This document shows, one piece after another, positions 1 to 10,970 of a stretch of 64,000 nt of DNA. The first letter of the stretch is position 1, and each line of letters starts with the position of its first letter. The stretch lies in the NCBI RefSeq assembly GCF_003573695.1, contig NC_039359.1:135371939-135435938 (forward strand), in the 5' to 3' direction. Origin of the DNA: Papaver somniferum. Its lineage: Eukaryota > Streptophyta > Magnoliopsida > Ranunculales > Papaveraceae. The position numbers and the translations under genes are program-made. The notes below the pieces were generated by a model that ran no database searches, was not told where the DNA came from, and was given only the letters and a program-made list of their open reading frames with translations.

Positions 1-1380
1 GTCTTTGGGGGTCGTTGAAAATCTTATATCAACGACGGATTTTAACGGTAATAACTTTATGACTGTCTCTAATCATAGATTATATATAAAAAAATAGATT
101 CAGATTGGTTGTCTGGCCTGACTGAATCTGACCAAAACTGAAATCAAACAGAAATGAAACTCAAATGAGAATCAAATGAAAACCAAATTCAAATGAGAAT
201 AAAATGAAACTCAAATTAGAATTCAAATGAGAATCAAATGAAACTCAAATGAGAATTCAAATGAGAATCAAATTAAACTTGCACACAAATAATCATTCAA
301 TTTAACATCCATTGATTCATTGTTTCAAATTACACGAAGGATTAGAATCTGTAGTTCTAGGATTCGATTATAAAACGATGAACTAAAAAACTATTGATTA
401 AACCGCAAAATTATAGACTCCGATGATGATGAACTTATTCCTACTTCATAATGGTGTACCTGCACAGAAAAATCCATCAGTTGATTAATGTGGGGAGGTC
501 ACAATACTCAAGAAAATGCTTATAAAAACAATAACCACTACCATGCACATGAGAGGATAGTGATCTATAAAGGTGGGTATCTTAACCAATATGATGTCAA
601 TCTCTTTACCTTCCTCTGTCCAACATCGACACAACAGCACAAACGTAACTAGTTCATTAATTCACGACCTTGACATATCCCGAGCACAAGATACAAAATG
701 GGTTATACATGGAATCTTAATGTAAGAACGGTAACAGGTATTGCAGGTAAGATTGCAGAGAGGCCCCAAGATGAATAACCAAAAGAACTCAACAGTTTTG
801 TTCTTCCTACTGATAAACCAGTTGCTATTAGCGCAGTGATTGAGAAAAGCATGAGGAAACAAAGAAACCTATTTGTTGAATCAATGGATTTAAATGGGAA
901 AAACCCTATTACAATCCCAACCAGAAGACAAAATAAAGCATGAGCTACAACAAAGTTCATCCATGGAAACCACTGAATCATTATAGAACAGATACTAGAA
1001 ACGCAAGCAACAATCAGAGAAAAACTCAAGGAGGATAAAAAGTGCAAAGTTGTGAAGATTAGTACAAATTCCTCATAGATCATTTAAGCATATATTGTTA
1101 GCATGTTTGGTTTCATCTTCTAAATAAATACGACAGATGAATAAACTAATATATGAGAGAATGCAAAACAAACATGTGCCATATTAAATTAAGATACAAC
1201 TGTCATTATTGCATCCTTAAATATGACATGAAAGATAGAAAAACAAAATGACATTGTATATGCAACCCTCAGGAGAAAACATATTGTGGCGATCTAGTTC
1301 TGGACGAAAGTCAACAGTAAGGAAATAAAACTTGGAGACAACTCATTTTGGATGGAATATTCAATACTTACTTTGTACCC
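1..1380. other. AT-rich DNA with no recognisable gene
   Basis: Positions about 150-285 are a degenerate short tandem repeat built on AAATGAGAATC and AAATGAAACTC. A minus-strand open stretch at 703-1083 (126 codons) is strongly hydrophobic, with several membrane-like segments. I do not recognise it; it could be chance translation of AT-rich DNA or another broken fragment of the minus-strand chimera that begins just to the right. Confidence 0.4.
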
Positions 1381-1384
1381 CCAT

Positions 1385-1985
1385 TGATCATAGATGTTGG
1401 ATTATTTTACTTCTGACCTGCTTATTTGCTCTCTGCAAAAAAACAAAGAGGAAGCTAAGTATTGCAACAACATACAGGCCCCGACAACAGACTAGTTGAG
1501 TGAAGCGTTGTTACCTTTTCAAATTATACATCAACAATTACAACTTAAGTAGTCCAATCTCCAACTTTTCGATCTTGAAGCTCATCTAACTCTACAAGTA
1601 CATGTAAGAAAAACAAAGAGGAAGCTAAGTATCGCAACAACATACATGCCCGGACAACAGACTAGTTGAGTGAAGCATTTTTACCTTGTCAAATTATGCA
1701 TCAACAATTACAACATAAGTAGTCCAATCTCCAACTTCTCGATCTTGAAGCTCATCCAACTCTACAAATACATGTAGGTCAGTCAAAGGAGAGAGTGCCA
1801 AGATAGAAAGCAGAAACAAACCCAAAATATAAAGAACCAAATGTATGCATCTTACCTTCGAACTTCAAACATCTTTAGTTCGTAGCACCATCATTGTCGT
1901 CGATACCATTGACAAGGATACCTACAAGTTCAGCATGATATTGTTCAGTTATTTCTGCAAACAACTTCTGGATTTTCTCTAAAAT
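1385..1985 (-). pseudogene. Unidentified exon-like segments of the minus-strand chimera
   Basis: Three short segments on the minus strand have exon-like borders. About 1875-1984, preceded by TAG, reads KIQKLFAEITEQYHAELVG followed by ILVNGIDDNDGAT. A segment present twice (about 1515-1605 and 1685-1775) reads LDELQDREVGDWTTYVVIVD, is preceded by TTGTAG and followed by GACAAG/GTAAAA. A third near 1385-1435 reads SNIYDQWGYK before AAAG/GTAAGT. I do not recognise the parent gene or genes. All run in the same direction as the RAE1-, RH29- and SIN3-like fragments to the right, so they may be further captured pieces. In-frame stops occur in some copies, so function is unlikely. Confidence 0.4.
1441..1780. 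repeat. Tandem duplication, 170-bp unit, two copies
   Basis: The block 1441-1610 is repeated at 1611-1780 with exact 170-bp spacing; for example AAACAAAGAG occurs at 1441 and 1611, and CATGTA at 1601 and 1771. A modest number of substitutions separate the copies. The unit includes an exon-like stretch on the minus strand with its flanking splice-like sequence. Confidence 0.9.
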
Positions 1986-2177
1986 ATAGCAGTATCAAAC
2001 TACTTTTTGAACAAGCTGATAAACAAAAATTTACGAAACCAGCAAAGTAATAGATGCACAAAAACTTTTAACGTTATGGCCCCAAACGTTTAGCATGAAC
2101 ATGCAATCTTTAAGATAATGGTTAACATAGACAAGGTAAGAGCATAGTAAGCAAACCATAAAGACAGTTAGACAAAC

Positions 2178-2254
2178 CTTGAGTCTTTGTTTTCTATCCT
2201 TGTCGCAAAATTGAAGGCACCATCTGATCCAGTTGTTGTAAATGTGTGATGAAC
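2178..2254 (-). pseudogene. RAE1/GLE2-like WD40 exon fragment
   Basis: A 77-bp minus-strand exon bounded by CTGCAG/GTTC and CAAG/GTTTGT reads VHHTFTTTGSDGAFNF and then, after a one-base frameshift, CDKDRKQRLK. This matches a WD40 blade of the plant mRNA-export factor RAE1 (GLE2), from memory of that family, where the Trp-Asp of the blade follows GAFNF; here a base is missing and Trp reads as Cys. Intron borders are kept, so the piece derives from genomic DNA rather than cDNA. I see no neighbouring RAE1 exons: a single captured exon, not a gene. It lies 0.2 kb beyond a helicase fragment in the same orientation. Confidence 0.7.
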
Positions 2255-2466
2255 CTGCAGTGACCACATAAAGTTATCAGGCAAACTGTGAAAGCTGAAA
2301 TCCAACATACTATTACTAGCCTAGTAGCTATCTGTATCTAACAAACAATAATAAACAAGGAAACTTAAGAAACATGACATAATATATATATTGATAGCTA
2401 TCACCCAAATGATTTACACCACATATGCCCTCAATTGAGCCAGCCTATCTACAGAAAAAAAATGTT

Positions 2467-2751
2467 TTAGTTAGTTAGGAAATGTAATAGAATTTCATCA
2501 AAAACGAAATGACTAGAGGATAATCTAAGTGGAAAATCTTCAACAAGGGAAAAACATCTATGCAACTGCTCAACAAATCCCATGCCAAAAAGAGAATCAG
2601 CTTCAGCAAACACCATATATTCTAAAGTGCGTAAGGACATGTCGTCAATCTCTGACAAATGATGCAACGTCCTACCAGGAGTTGCAATGATAGTATATCA
2701 GGATTTTGTGCTAATTCTTCGAACTGGATTTCCATACTATCACCACCATGT
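2467..2751 (-). pseudogene. DEAD-box RNA helicase fragment (RH29-like)
   Basis: The minus strand reads GGDSMEIQFEELAQNPDI, then after a frameshift IATPGRTLHHLSEIDDMSL, RTLEYMVFAEADSLFGMGF and VEQLH. This is the part of domain 1 of a DEAD-box ATP-dependent RNA helicase that runs from before motif Ib (TPGR) through motif II, most like plant RH29 (DDX54/Dbp10 type), a nucleolar ribosome-biogenesis helicase. The catalytic motif DEAD has become AEAD, the frame is broken upstream, and no other helicase motif (Walker A/Q motif, SAT, HRIGR) is present. At about 2745-2751 it joins the SIN3-like fragment directly in coding sequence, which is the sign of a chimera. Confidence 0.8.
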
Positions 2752-4368
2752 TCAGGAATTTAAGGTATTCTTGGTATAAACCAGAATTTCCTAGCATCTC
2801 CTTGACTTTTTCACAGAAAAAAAACTCTTGGGTGTAAGCACCTGCGATATTTTAAATAGAAAGCAATATGAGTATCTCAGTATGTGCATCTGTATTATAT
2901 GTCAAACTGAAGTAGGATAATATATATATTTCATCCTCCACCACGATTAAATAAATAGTAGCTAAAACAAGCGAACTATGTATCTACAAAATACCATAGT
3001 GCATATCCAATGTCTCACTCTTTAAGGCAGTTTAGCCATCATATGGACCTTCCCCATCTTGGAGAAAAGGTCATTGGTGTCTTCACCCCTCCTAGACTTT
3101 CGTTTGTGCTCAAGATCCTTATCAACATGATCACGATCTCCTTTTCTCTTCTTCTCCTTGTTGGGACATTTCCGACGCTCCTTGTCCATTACTTTTTCAT
3201 GGTCAGGATCAGGTCGGTCCACACTGAGAACACGCTCAACATGATATGTTGTGGTTCTTTCCCTCTGCTGGTAGTGCAAGTAAACAAAACACTAGCTTGA
3301 GGATTCAGAAAGCATAAATAATTTAGATTAAAGAGTCAGAAAGTTATCTTGTCCCCATGCAATTGCCTTGAAGCAGTAACAACAGAGCTTCTCTCATGAG
3401 GTCGAGGATAAGATTAATTTTTGCCCGATAGAGCGTGCTGCGTAGAGTCTGTGTCTGGTAGGAAATGTTTGAATTCCTTGAGCAAGTCTTGATGATGGTG
3501 GAAAAGATCAGCTACCTGCAAGAATAAAACTTCAGTTTCTAGTAAATTTCCAGGAGTTCACTTCAGCACAACTAAGTCTTATTTTAAGACCAAGTGTGAA
3601 AAGAAATATTTACCTAGACATAAACCTTAGCGATGGACTTGTTTTCTTTCCGGTACAGATTCAGTATATCTAGGAAAGATTTGTAAACCTGGTCACCATC
3701 TTTGAATTTTGTCAGGAAATAAAAAAAACAGTTAGATGAAAAACCCCTGATCAAAACTAAAACGATCTACAAAAATCAACTAACTTCAAATTTGTTACCT
3801 TTATTTTGTTAACGAAGTTAATGGCTTCATCGAATTCTACAAGTTTATTAGGTTGTTGCTCGTCCTCAAGTGGGAGGGTTATCTCATAACTTTCAGGTAA
3901 AAAAGGTACTGAAACCCAAAATAAGGTTTCTATGCTCTTTAAAAAACTCCTCCCCATAGCTATAACCCCGGTTGTGTCAATTCTGAAAGCAATAAACAAT
4001 AATGACCTTTGATCTATCGATGGATTCTGAAACTTATTTTGTTTCTACACGGGGTCGGGCATCATTAACGATGTGAGTCCTTCTTCCCCGGTCAGCAATC
4101 TCCTACACCAGAACGTTCTCAGGAAAATAGTAAATTTTCGCCCTTAAAACACCCCAAGAATGAATTTTGTGGAATTTAAAACAAGTATACGGAAAGACAA
4201 TCAGACCTTTGAGCCTTAAAATCTTACATAACTTCCAAGAACTCATCATATTTGTCTTTCCTATCGTGAAACATGTCATTTACATCTTTGAGATAGGCTA
4301 GGGAATCGTTGGTTGTTAGTGTCTGCGTCCCTACTCCTCCTCCTCTAGGTCCCTGAGCTTGTCCAGAG
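2752..4368 (-). pseudogene. SIN3-like transcriptional corepressor, 5' portion, degenerate
   Basis: Minus-strand exons, in order: 4368-4205 ([16 protein letters not shown] then [13 protein letters not shown], paired amphipathic helix PAH1); about 3985-3800 (IDTTGVIA, then [12 protein letters not shown] and [13 protein letters not shown]); 3720-3614 ([22 protein letters not shown]2); 3518-3424 (VADLFHHHQDLLKEFKHFLPD); 3410-3340 (YPRPHERSSVV); 3279-3022 (basic linker DRPDPDHEKVMDKERRK); about 2830-2755 (CEKVKEMLGNSGLYQEYLKF, PAH3). SIN3 scaffolds histone deacetylase complexes in the nucleus through these PAH domains. Lesions: TAA immediately after FLEVM in PAH1, small indels in the RVKELFKGHRNL-equivalent region, a stop at the end of the 3614 exon. 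Introns are retained. The deacetylase-interacting C-terminal half is absent; helicase sequence follows instead. Confidence 0.85.
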
Positions 4369-5600
4369 CTGTTGTTAACCATCATAAAAATTGAAAAATC
4401 ATATTTTAGTACAACTTTACAAATCAAAATATAGACTACCAATTTGAGTACATATAACCCTGTAGCTATAACTCCAGGGAAATCCACCACCTTTACTACC
4501 CACTCCATACTACAACAAATCACAAGCAGGGGAGCCTTCCATAGCTTGTTGATAAGTGTAAAAACATGAAAGAAGTAAGACTACTATGTGATTAAAAGAA
4601 ACAATCATATTGTATCATATCCAATCATATTCTATATGCTATAAACACAACAATAGCAACAACTTACAAAGAAACTAGTAGCATAAACATTAATGTGAAA
4701 CCTCCTTCAATTCAAGAAAACCCCTAAATAAAAAGGAGCAGAAAAGTTGAAAACCAAACCTCAGATTTCTTCAACAGAGTTAGTAGACTTGCATCTTATA
4801 TGAACCCTTTTGTTTATCACACCTTAGTGAACTGGTACAAAATTTTCAGGGGATTTGTACCTCCATAACACGAAGGGAAAAAATTCAGTAAACATTTGAA
4901 ATATGAGCCTTGGGTACATCCATAATAACATATCAACACCAGATGAATAACTTTGACAATAAAGAAAAATCAAATCAGATAAAGATGGTGTAGTAGTTAT
5001 ACCTGAAAATGTTGAGAAGTCCAAGTGAGGATGATAATAGGTCTTATAATAAATCCTACGAAAAAAATTATAAGAAATTTAAAACCCTACAAACCAAACC
5101 ACAAAGAATAAAAAGAGAAAGGGGGGAAATTAGGTTTTCAAAGAAAATGGTTGAGGTGAGTTTAGATTGAGGAAAATAGCATTCAATCAAACATAATACA
5201 GACGGATCTGGAGAAATAGAGAAGAAAATGGTTGTTCTTACCTGTTCATATTGAATCTTCAAACCCAGACAGCATACTAGAGCTGAAGAAAAAATTTGGG
5301 TTTTACGAAATTTAGTTTTAATTGAATTTTCTTTTTCAAGTGATCTGATTGAAACAATTCAGAGTCGGTCGAGAGAACAATTATGTAAACTTGCAGAGAG
5401 AAAAAGAAGGAGGTGAGGTATTACTGCGAAGTAGAAAAAAAACAGACGATCCGAGGTGAGAGAGTGAGAGAGAAATAAAATATGGATGTGAAGATGAAGG
5501 GATAAGGATAATGGGCGCCTAGGGAATTGAACCATAGCAAAAGCTAGGTTCACTGGTAACAGTGTGGGTCGGTAAGTGAGGAATTAAATAATAATAAAAA
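4369..5600 (-). other. Possible 5' leader region of the SIN3-like copy
   Basis: No coding exon is recognised. On the minus strand, 5550-5230 is pyrimidine-rich (CTTCATCTTCACATCC, TCTCTCTCACTCTCTCACC) and contains ATG-poor leader-like sequence ending in GAACAG/GTAAGA at about 5243, like a 5' UTR exon with a donor. This would suit the native leader of a SIN3-type gene carried along with the copy. It is inference only; no TATA box is convincing. Confidence 0.3.
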
Positions 5601-5740
5601 AATTCATAAAACGACCAACTTAGGCACTGTGGAATGTACTCCGGATATTTTTTTTAAATCAGTGACTGCTTTGACTGGTCCATGGTCTACTGATTGCCAT
5701 TGAGGGTCGGGGACGTGAGTCATAAAAAAACCCCTTTCCA

Positions 5741-7944
5741 CTAGTGTGGGTTCCGGTGGTATAACATCCCGTGAAGTGTGAAGAAGTTTTGTAAAGTTTT
5801 GAGACTGATCTTCCCTTGAGAAAGCGAGCTGTTAAGTTCTTGAATAATCAGTGTTCTCCAGTCGTTGGTTTCAGTCTCCTGGGATCGCGAAAGCCATGTT
5901 GATGCCATGGTTCGTCTTTTCACTGTCAAGGTTTCTTCCAAACCCTCGAACTGCAGCTTTGACGCTAATGTGGCTAGGCAGTCAACATGTTTATTGTTGC
6001 TACGACCAACATGTGTTATGGTTGCGTCAGCGAAGTAATTTAGAAGCTTTTGCGCTTCGGATCTATATGGGGACAGTGTCACCTCTTTCAGCGCATATAC
6101 TCCATTCACCTGGTTAGCCAACAATTTAAAATCACCCCTTATTTCCAGACGCGTAGCTCCAGCTTGCTTGGATAATGATAACCCTATGAGAAAAGCTTCA
6201 TATTCTGCTGAATTGTTGGTGCAGTGAAAGTCTAACTTGAAGGAATGCGAGAAAACTTCACCGGTTGGGGATACCAGAACCACGCCTTCCCCTCCGATAT
6301 TATTTCTAGGGGTGACGGAGCCATCGAATAATAGTATCCACGCCTCTTCCTTGACAAAAGAGATTTCCGGAAACTCTCCAGGAAGGTCTTCGCGCAGTGT
6401 TGTGGTACCTTCTCCCGGCAAAGATGCGAGTAAATCTGCGACCGCTTGTCCTTTAATAGCCTTTGGGGAAGCACACATTATATCAAACTCTGACATTTGG
6501 AGGAGCCATTTGGCTGGCCTTCTTATCAGGGTCGATTTTGAAAGCAAGAACTTCACAGGATCGGACCTGGATATCAGCACCACTTTGTTTGAAAGCAAAT
6601 AATGCCTAAACTTCTGAATGGAAAGAATCAGAGCTAGGCACGCTTTTTATGCTTTAGGGTATCTGAGTTCATCATCTCTCAAAGTCCGACTGAAGTTGTA
6701 TATAGGGTGCTCAATTCCTTCATCATCTTCTTGGGCGAGAAGGGCTCCGACAGCAAATAAGTGTAGAGACACAACGGTCTTCCTTGTACAGGATATTTCA
6801 TGACGGCTGGAGATGACAATATCTGTTGAATCTTCCGAAAAGCCTCTTGTTGCAGCGACGTCCAAACAAAACTTGCCACTTTCTTCAGCAAGGGGGTGAA
6901 CGAGGCAACAAGCTGAGCTAAACCTGGTATGAAACGCCGGATGTAGTTTACCCTACCCATGAAGCTCTGGAGTTCTTTCACAGTCCGTGGAGGTGGCATC
7001 GTGAGGATGGCTTGGGTTTTGGATGGGTCGACTTTGATTCCCTCGGCGGTCACTTGGAAACCTAGAAATTTTCCCGAGGAGACGCCAAAGGCACATTTCA
7101 AAGGATTCATCTTTAGCTTGTACTCACGACACCTTTCAAACACCTGTCGTAGCACTTCTGTATTGGCCGTCCGGGTTTTGGATTTAACCACTATGTCGTC
7201 CACGTAGTATTCAACTTGTTTATACATCATATCATGGAAAATTTCTGTCATGGCGCATTGGTAGGTGGCGCCAGCATTTTTCAAACCGAAAGGCATCACG
7301 GTATAGTAAAAGTTTCCAAGCGGAGTACGAAAAGCTGTCTTACTTGCGTCGTGCTCGTACATCTTTATTTGATTGTAGCCACTGTATCCATCCATGAAAC
7401 AGAACATTTCGTGTCCACTGGTGGCGTCTACCAACATATCGATGTTAGGGGAGGAAAATCGTCCTTGGGGCAGCATTTGTTCAGATCCCTAAAATCGACA
7501 CAGCACCCGATTTGGCCGCTCTTCTTCTTTACTGGAACCACATTGTCCAACCATGTGGGGTGGTGAATGGGCTTGATGAAACCAGCAACTAGTAATTTTT
7601 GAACTTCAGTCTTGATCTGTTCTTCCACATCATGTCTGAACTATCTTGGGATTGTTTGACCGGTTTGGATCCGGGTATTACATGTATATGGTGTGTGACC
7701 AGTTTCTCGTCCAGGCCAGTCATTTCCTCCACACAAATACATATTGATATTCCTTAAGAAGGTTCACAAGTTTTTCACGGTCGTCAGCGCATAGAGTTGA
7801 GCTGATGGAGATAGGCAGTGGAGATTCCTCGCTTCCGATGTTGACGACTTCGAGTTCTTCTGTGGTGGAGTTGGTTCCGTCCTGCAGTTGTTGTGGTGCA
7901 TCTGGCACTCCCTCTTGTGGATCACTACTGTGATTGCATTCCAA
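5741..7944 (-). pseudogene. gypsy pol: reverse transcriptase, RNase H and archaeal-type RNase H
   Basis: Reading 5' to 3' on the minus strand: a pre-RT segment (LVNLLKEYQYVFVW, 7944-7720); RT start VQKLLVAGFIKPIHHPTWL and DFRDLNKCCPKDDFP (7628-7428); frameshift near 7470; RT palm with FMDGYSGYNQI, MPFGLKNAGATYQ and the catalytic YVDDIVVKS (7476-6740); frameshift; RNase H of gypsy type (VGALLAQEDDEG, 6865-6647); frameshift near 6625; then DGS and NNSAEYEAFLIGL of the archaeal-type RNase H (6598-5741). At least three frameshifts and loss of integrase make it a pseudogene. The conserved Tat-type order is clear. Confidence 0.9.
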
Positions 7945-8339
7945 TGGGCGGAGAGACTGGGCGGTAGTCTCCCCTGCTAATTGCTAACAACGACACCGAT
8001 ATATGGTTTTCCCTTTTTCGTCACGACTTGCAATAAAATCCCGCTCCCGCTTGGTATGAGTGCGAGTTATGTTTTCGTTTGATGAGGGAAATTGGCGTGT
8101 TTTTCTTTTGGAGGGAGAGCATGAGGTCGGGTCTCTTGGTGCAGCGATGTGAGCCTGTCCTCTTCTTCGATTGATGTCCACATCGGGAGCGGAGTGTAGT
8201 GAAATTAGCCCGATGAGTCCCGCGAATCTTCCTTTGGTTCGAACATCTCCATACCACAGATTGGAGCATAAGGAGATAACGACGCGGGAATACGAATAAC
8301 TTCTTCATTCAACATGGTCTTCAGTCACTGGTGATATGT

Positions 8340-9184
8340 TTAAGGAATGATCCTGTTATCGTGGAGCCACGGTCTCCCTAGTATCATGTGGTAGTCTGGC
8401 TCCTTTTCGATTACCTCGAACTTTACGTTCGACTGGATTGGTCCTACCGACAGATTCAGGTTGATGTATCCATACGTGCTAGTTAGGTTTCCTTCGAAGT
8501 CCGTCATCATGGTAGACTGACGTACGATTTTTATTGGCCGCACCTTGGACATCTTGAGAGTTATGAGAGTAATAACATTGGAGGATGCCCCTATGTCGAC
8601 GAGGGCCCTTTTGAACTCCGAATCTTTTATGCAAGCAGTGACGTGTAGGCCCCAGTTATGCCCTTCTTCAACCATCATGTCGTCCTCAATAAATGTAATA
8701 TTGTTGACGGACATCTTTGATATTCTTGGAGTCTCCGATCGTAAGGGAACTAGACATGCGTCTAGGGCTATTTGATTGATAGCAACAAATGTTTCTGCTC
8801 GCTGATCCTTTGAAAGGTGTAAAAGTTCGCATAAACTTTCCACTAACGCGGATGCCTCCTGCTCTACCGGTTTCTGATTGGTGGTGAAGCTGTAAATTTG
8901 AAAGTGATCATCCAAGACGTCAGTCCCCAGTATTGGAGTTTCCGGGGTGGGCGAACCATTCAGATCCGACGTCAAGCTGATAAGAAAGTTGAGTATGATG
9001 TTGATTGCATCCTTCATCAGGTCCATGTTCCTTGCGTGGATCTCCTGGATTCGTACCAATTCGGCCAACTTTGGAATTTCTCCATTGGTTGCGCCACTAG
9101 GTGTCGTGTTGGGAGAGGGAGTGTTGCCATTCCCCAGAGACTGAGCAGAATTTGAGATCGTGGACTCAGCTCTAAGACCGACCA
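8340..9184 (-). pseudogene. gypsy gag remnant fused to retroviral-type aspartic protease
   Basis: The open frame continues into the LTR (to 9398) but the natural start is probably the Met at 9184 (MVGLRAEST), just inside the LTR. Residues 1-110 are a low-complexity gag remnant. The remainder carries the protease: ALVDIGASSNVI, where family members have D-T/S-G at the active site; here Thr is Ile, so catalysis is doubtful; and the closing HMILGRPWLHD motif. The capsid-like gag domain and zinc knuckle that should lie between are missing, consistent with an internal deletion. Confidence 0.85.
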
Positions 9185-9728
9185 TCTTCTGAAAATTGGG
9201 TCGAAAAGTGAAATTGGGAATTGAAAACTGATATTGTAACCGAGAGATTAATCTCCCACGGTGGTCGCCAATTGTTTGTGGGTGAAAACGGTTTCTGCTG
9301 TTTTCGGTAATTTCGTGTGTGTGGATGAGAAACGAGTCTAAACCCAAAACAATGTACTGCATGGGAGTACTTTTGATTCGAGAGATCAATCTGTACAATC
9401 CTGGCCTAAACCAAGAAATGGTCGTTCCAGGCTTGCTTCGGTCATAAAGTGAATGAGAAGGGTTGGTCTTAGGGAGGGAAGCGAAGAAAGTGTTGAGACC
9501 AGAATATTTGATTCTGGAAGCGTAGGTGTTTTGTGAATTGTATCAGAAAGTTGAACTGGTTATCTGAGTGAGAAAGCTATCAGATGATTTCAGGATGTGG
9601 TATTGTTCTCCTGACCAAAACTTGTTTTTTGGTGGAAATAGGTAAGACCTATTTATACAAGTCGTAACAAAACGTACCCTGGTCTCGTAGGAAGTGGAAA
9701 CATTTGAGTGGTGGAAGAAAAGAGTAAC

Positions 9729-9820
9729 GTGTAACCGTAAGGCGTTATGCTTCCATGATGAGGGAAGTGAATTCGTGTAACCGTAAGGCGTTATGCTTCC
9801 ATGATGAGGGAAGTGAATTC
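9729..9820. repeat. 46-bp tandem duplication in the LTR
   Basis: GTGTAACCGTAAGGCGTTAT starts at 9729 and again at 9775; the two 46-bp copies look identical, so the duplication is recent compared with the rest of the element. Confidence 0.95.
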
Positions 9821-10000
9821 GTGTACACCGTTACTTTTACCAGCACTAATTGCCCTACTTCATGACACTTTCTTGTAACGGGCGCATTTCACGCCGCATG
9901 CTGTAAACCGCCAGACCAATACCCTGATGAGTATCCCCCAGTTTGTGACATGTTTTGATGTCTCGAATGTTTTTGTGGAAAACGTGTAGCAGGTTGCTAT

Positions 10001-10350
10001 GTGTGGCATGGTGGCATGCCAGTGGCCGTGGCATAGCGAAGTTCTAGTATTTGTGGCATGGTGGCATGCCAGTAGCCGTGACATAGCGACGTGCTAGTAA
10101 ATGTGGCATGGTGGCCTGCTAGTAGCCGTGGCATAACGACGTGCTAGTATCTATGGCATGGTGGCGTGCCAGTAGCCGTGGCATAGCGACGTTCTAGTGG
10201 CTTTGGCATAGTGGCACGCCAGTAGCCGTGGCATAGCGACGTACTAGTAGATTTGGCATGGTGGCATGCCAGTAGCCGTGGCATAGCGACGTGCTAGTAG
10301 TTTTGGCATGGTGGCATGCCAGTAGCCGTGGCATAGAGACGTGCTAGTTT
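10001..10350. repeat. 50-bp minisatellite, seven copies, in U3 of the LTR
   Basis: Units start at 10001, 10051, 10101, 10151, 10201, 10251 and 10301, exactly 50 bp apart. Each contains TGGCATGGTGGCATGCCAGT, AGCCGTGGCATAGCGACGT and CTAGTA. The part GGCATG..GTGGCATGCC is a short palindrome. Copies differ by a few substitutions and no indels. Confidence 0.95.
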
Positions 10351-10970
10351 ATGTTTTGGTGTCATGGTCGCTCAAAAGTTGCCATAAGATATGTTAGTTT
10401 GGTGGCGAACTTGGATGGCTGAGATTGCATCTCAGGAGGAAAGGTAGTCGTCGATCATGACTATCTTTAATTGGAAGTGATGCGTCTGGCGTGCGTGTCT
10501 GGCATGCGCGTCTGGCATGTGCATGCATCATGCGCGTTTGGCATGCACGTCTGGCATGTGCGGCATGTTGGCGCATTTTGGGAAGTTGGCGCGTTTTTGG
10601 AAGTTGGCACTTTTGGGAAGCCGACTTAGTATGGCGACCTCTTTTGAGGTTGCGGCAGGTTTGGAGCAACCTAATTGGTCAATGAAAGTAGGGGGCCGTC
10701 AATCTAGGGCGCGGCCACTCTTCTAGTGCGCGTGGCGAGTTTAAAGCGACTTGATTGGTCGATGGAAAGAGGGACGGCATGCTAGGGCGCGACCACACTT
10801 TTAGTGCGCTATGGCGGATTTGGTTGCCTAGTTTGGCTAAGCATAGTTTCGACCAACGGGGTCTAGTATACTGCGCGGGGCGCGAAACCCTAATTTTGTA
10901 AATTAGTCGGGTTTATGAGTTCTTTGTGAGTTATCACAATAATTGGCTGGATTTGGTATTGTGCCACACA

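Larger units (their letters stand above)
5735..10970 (-). mobile_element. Ty3/gypsy retrotransposon, Tat lineage, 3'-truncated
   Basis: Minus-strand element: 5' LTR (10970-9273), primer-binding region just inside it (ATTGGCGACCACCG, a weak match to the usual TTGGCGCC), then a short gag remnant, protease, reverse transcriptase, RNase H and an extra RNase H domain. The second RNase H, with DGS..NN and NNSAEYEAFLIGL motifs, is the archaeal-type domain typical of Tat/Retand/Ogre elements. The element stops at about 5735, before integrase, and no 3' LTR is found, so it is a truncated copy. Several frameshifts break pol. Most of gag, including any zinc knuckle, is missing, so this copy cannot transpose on its own. 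Confidence 0.9.
9273..10970 (-). repeat. 5' LTR of the Tat-type gypsy element (about 1.7 kb)
   Basis: On the minus strand it starts TGTGTGGCACAATACC (10970) and ends ACAAACA (9273), directly before the primer-binding region. A TATA box, TATAAATAGG, lies at about 9645-9655 on the minus strand, placing U3 at the high-coordinate side. U3 contains a 50-bp minisatellite (10001-10350), a 46-bp duplication (9729-9820) and a short TGGCATGCGCGTC-type repeat near 10485-10565. The outer border is inferred from TG..CA ends only, since the matching 3' LTR is absent. Confidence 0.6.

Noticed and set aside
3010..3300. Plus-strand 96-codon open frame
   Set aside because: It is the complement of the SIN3-like exon 3279-3022, whose translation matches the SIN3 linker.
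5851..7566. Several plus-strand open frames
   Set aside because: They are shadows of the minus-strand gypsy pol.
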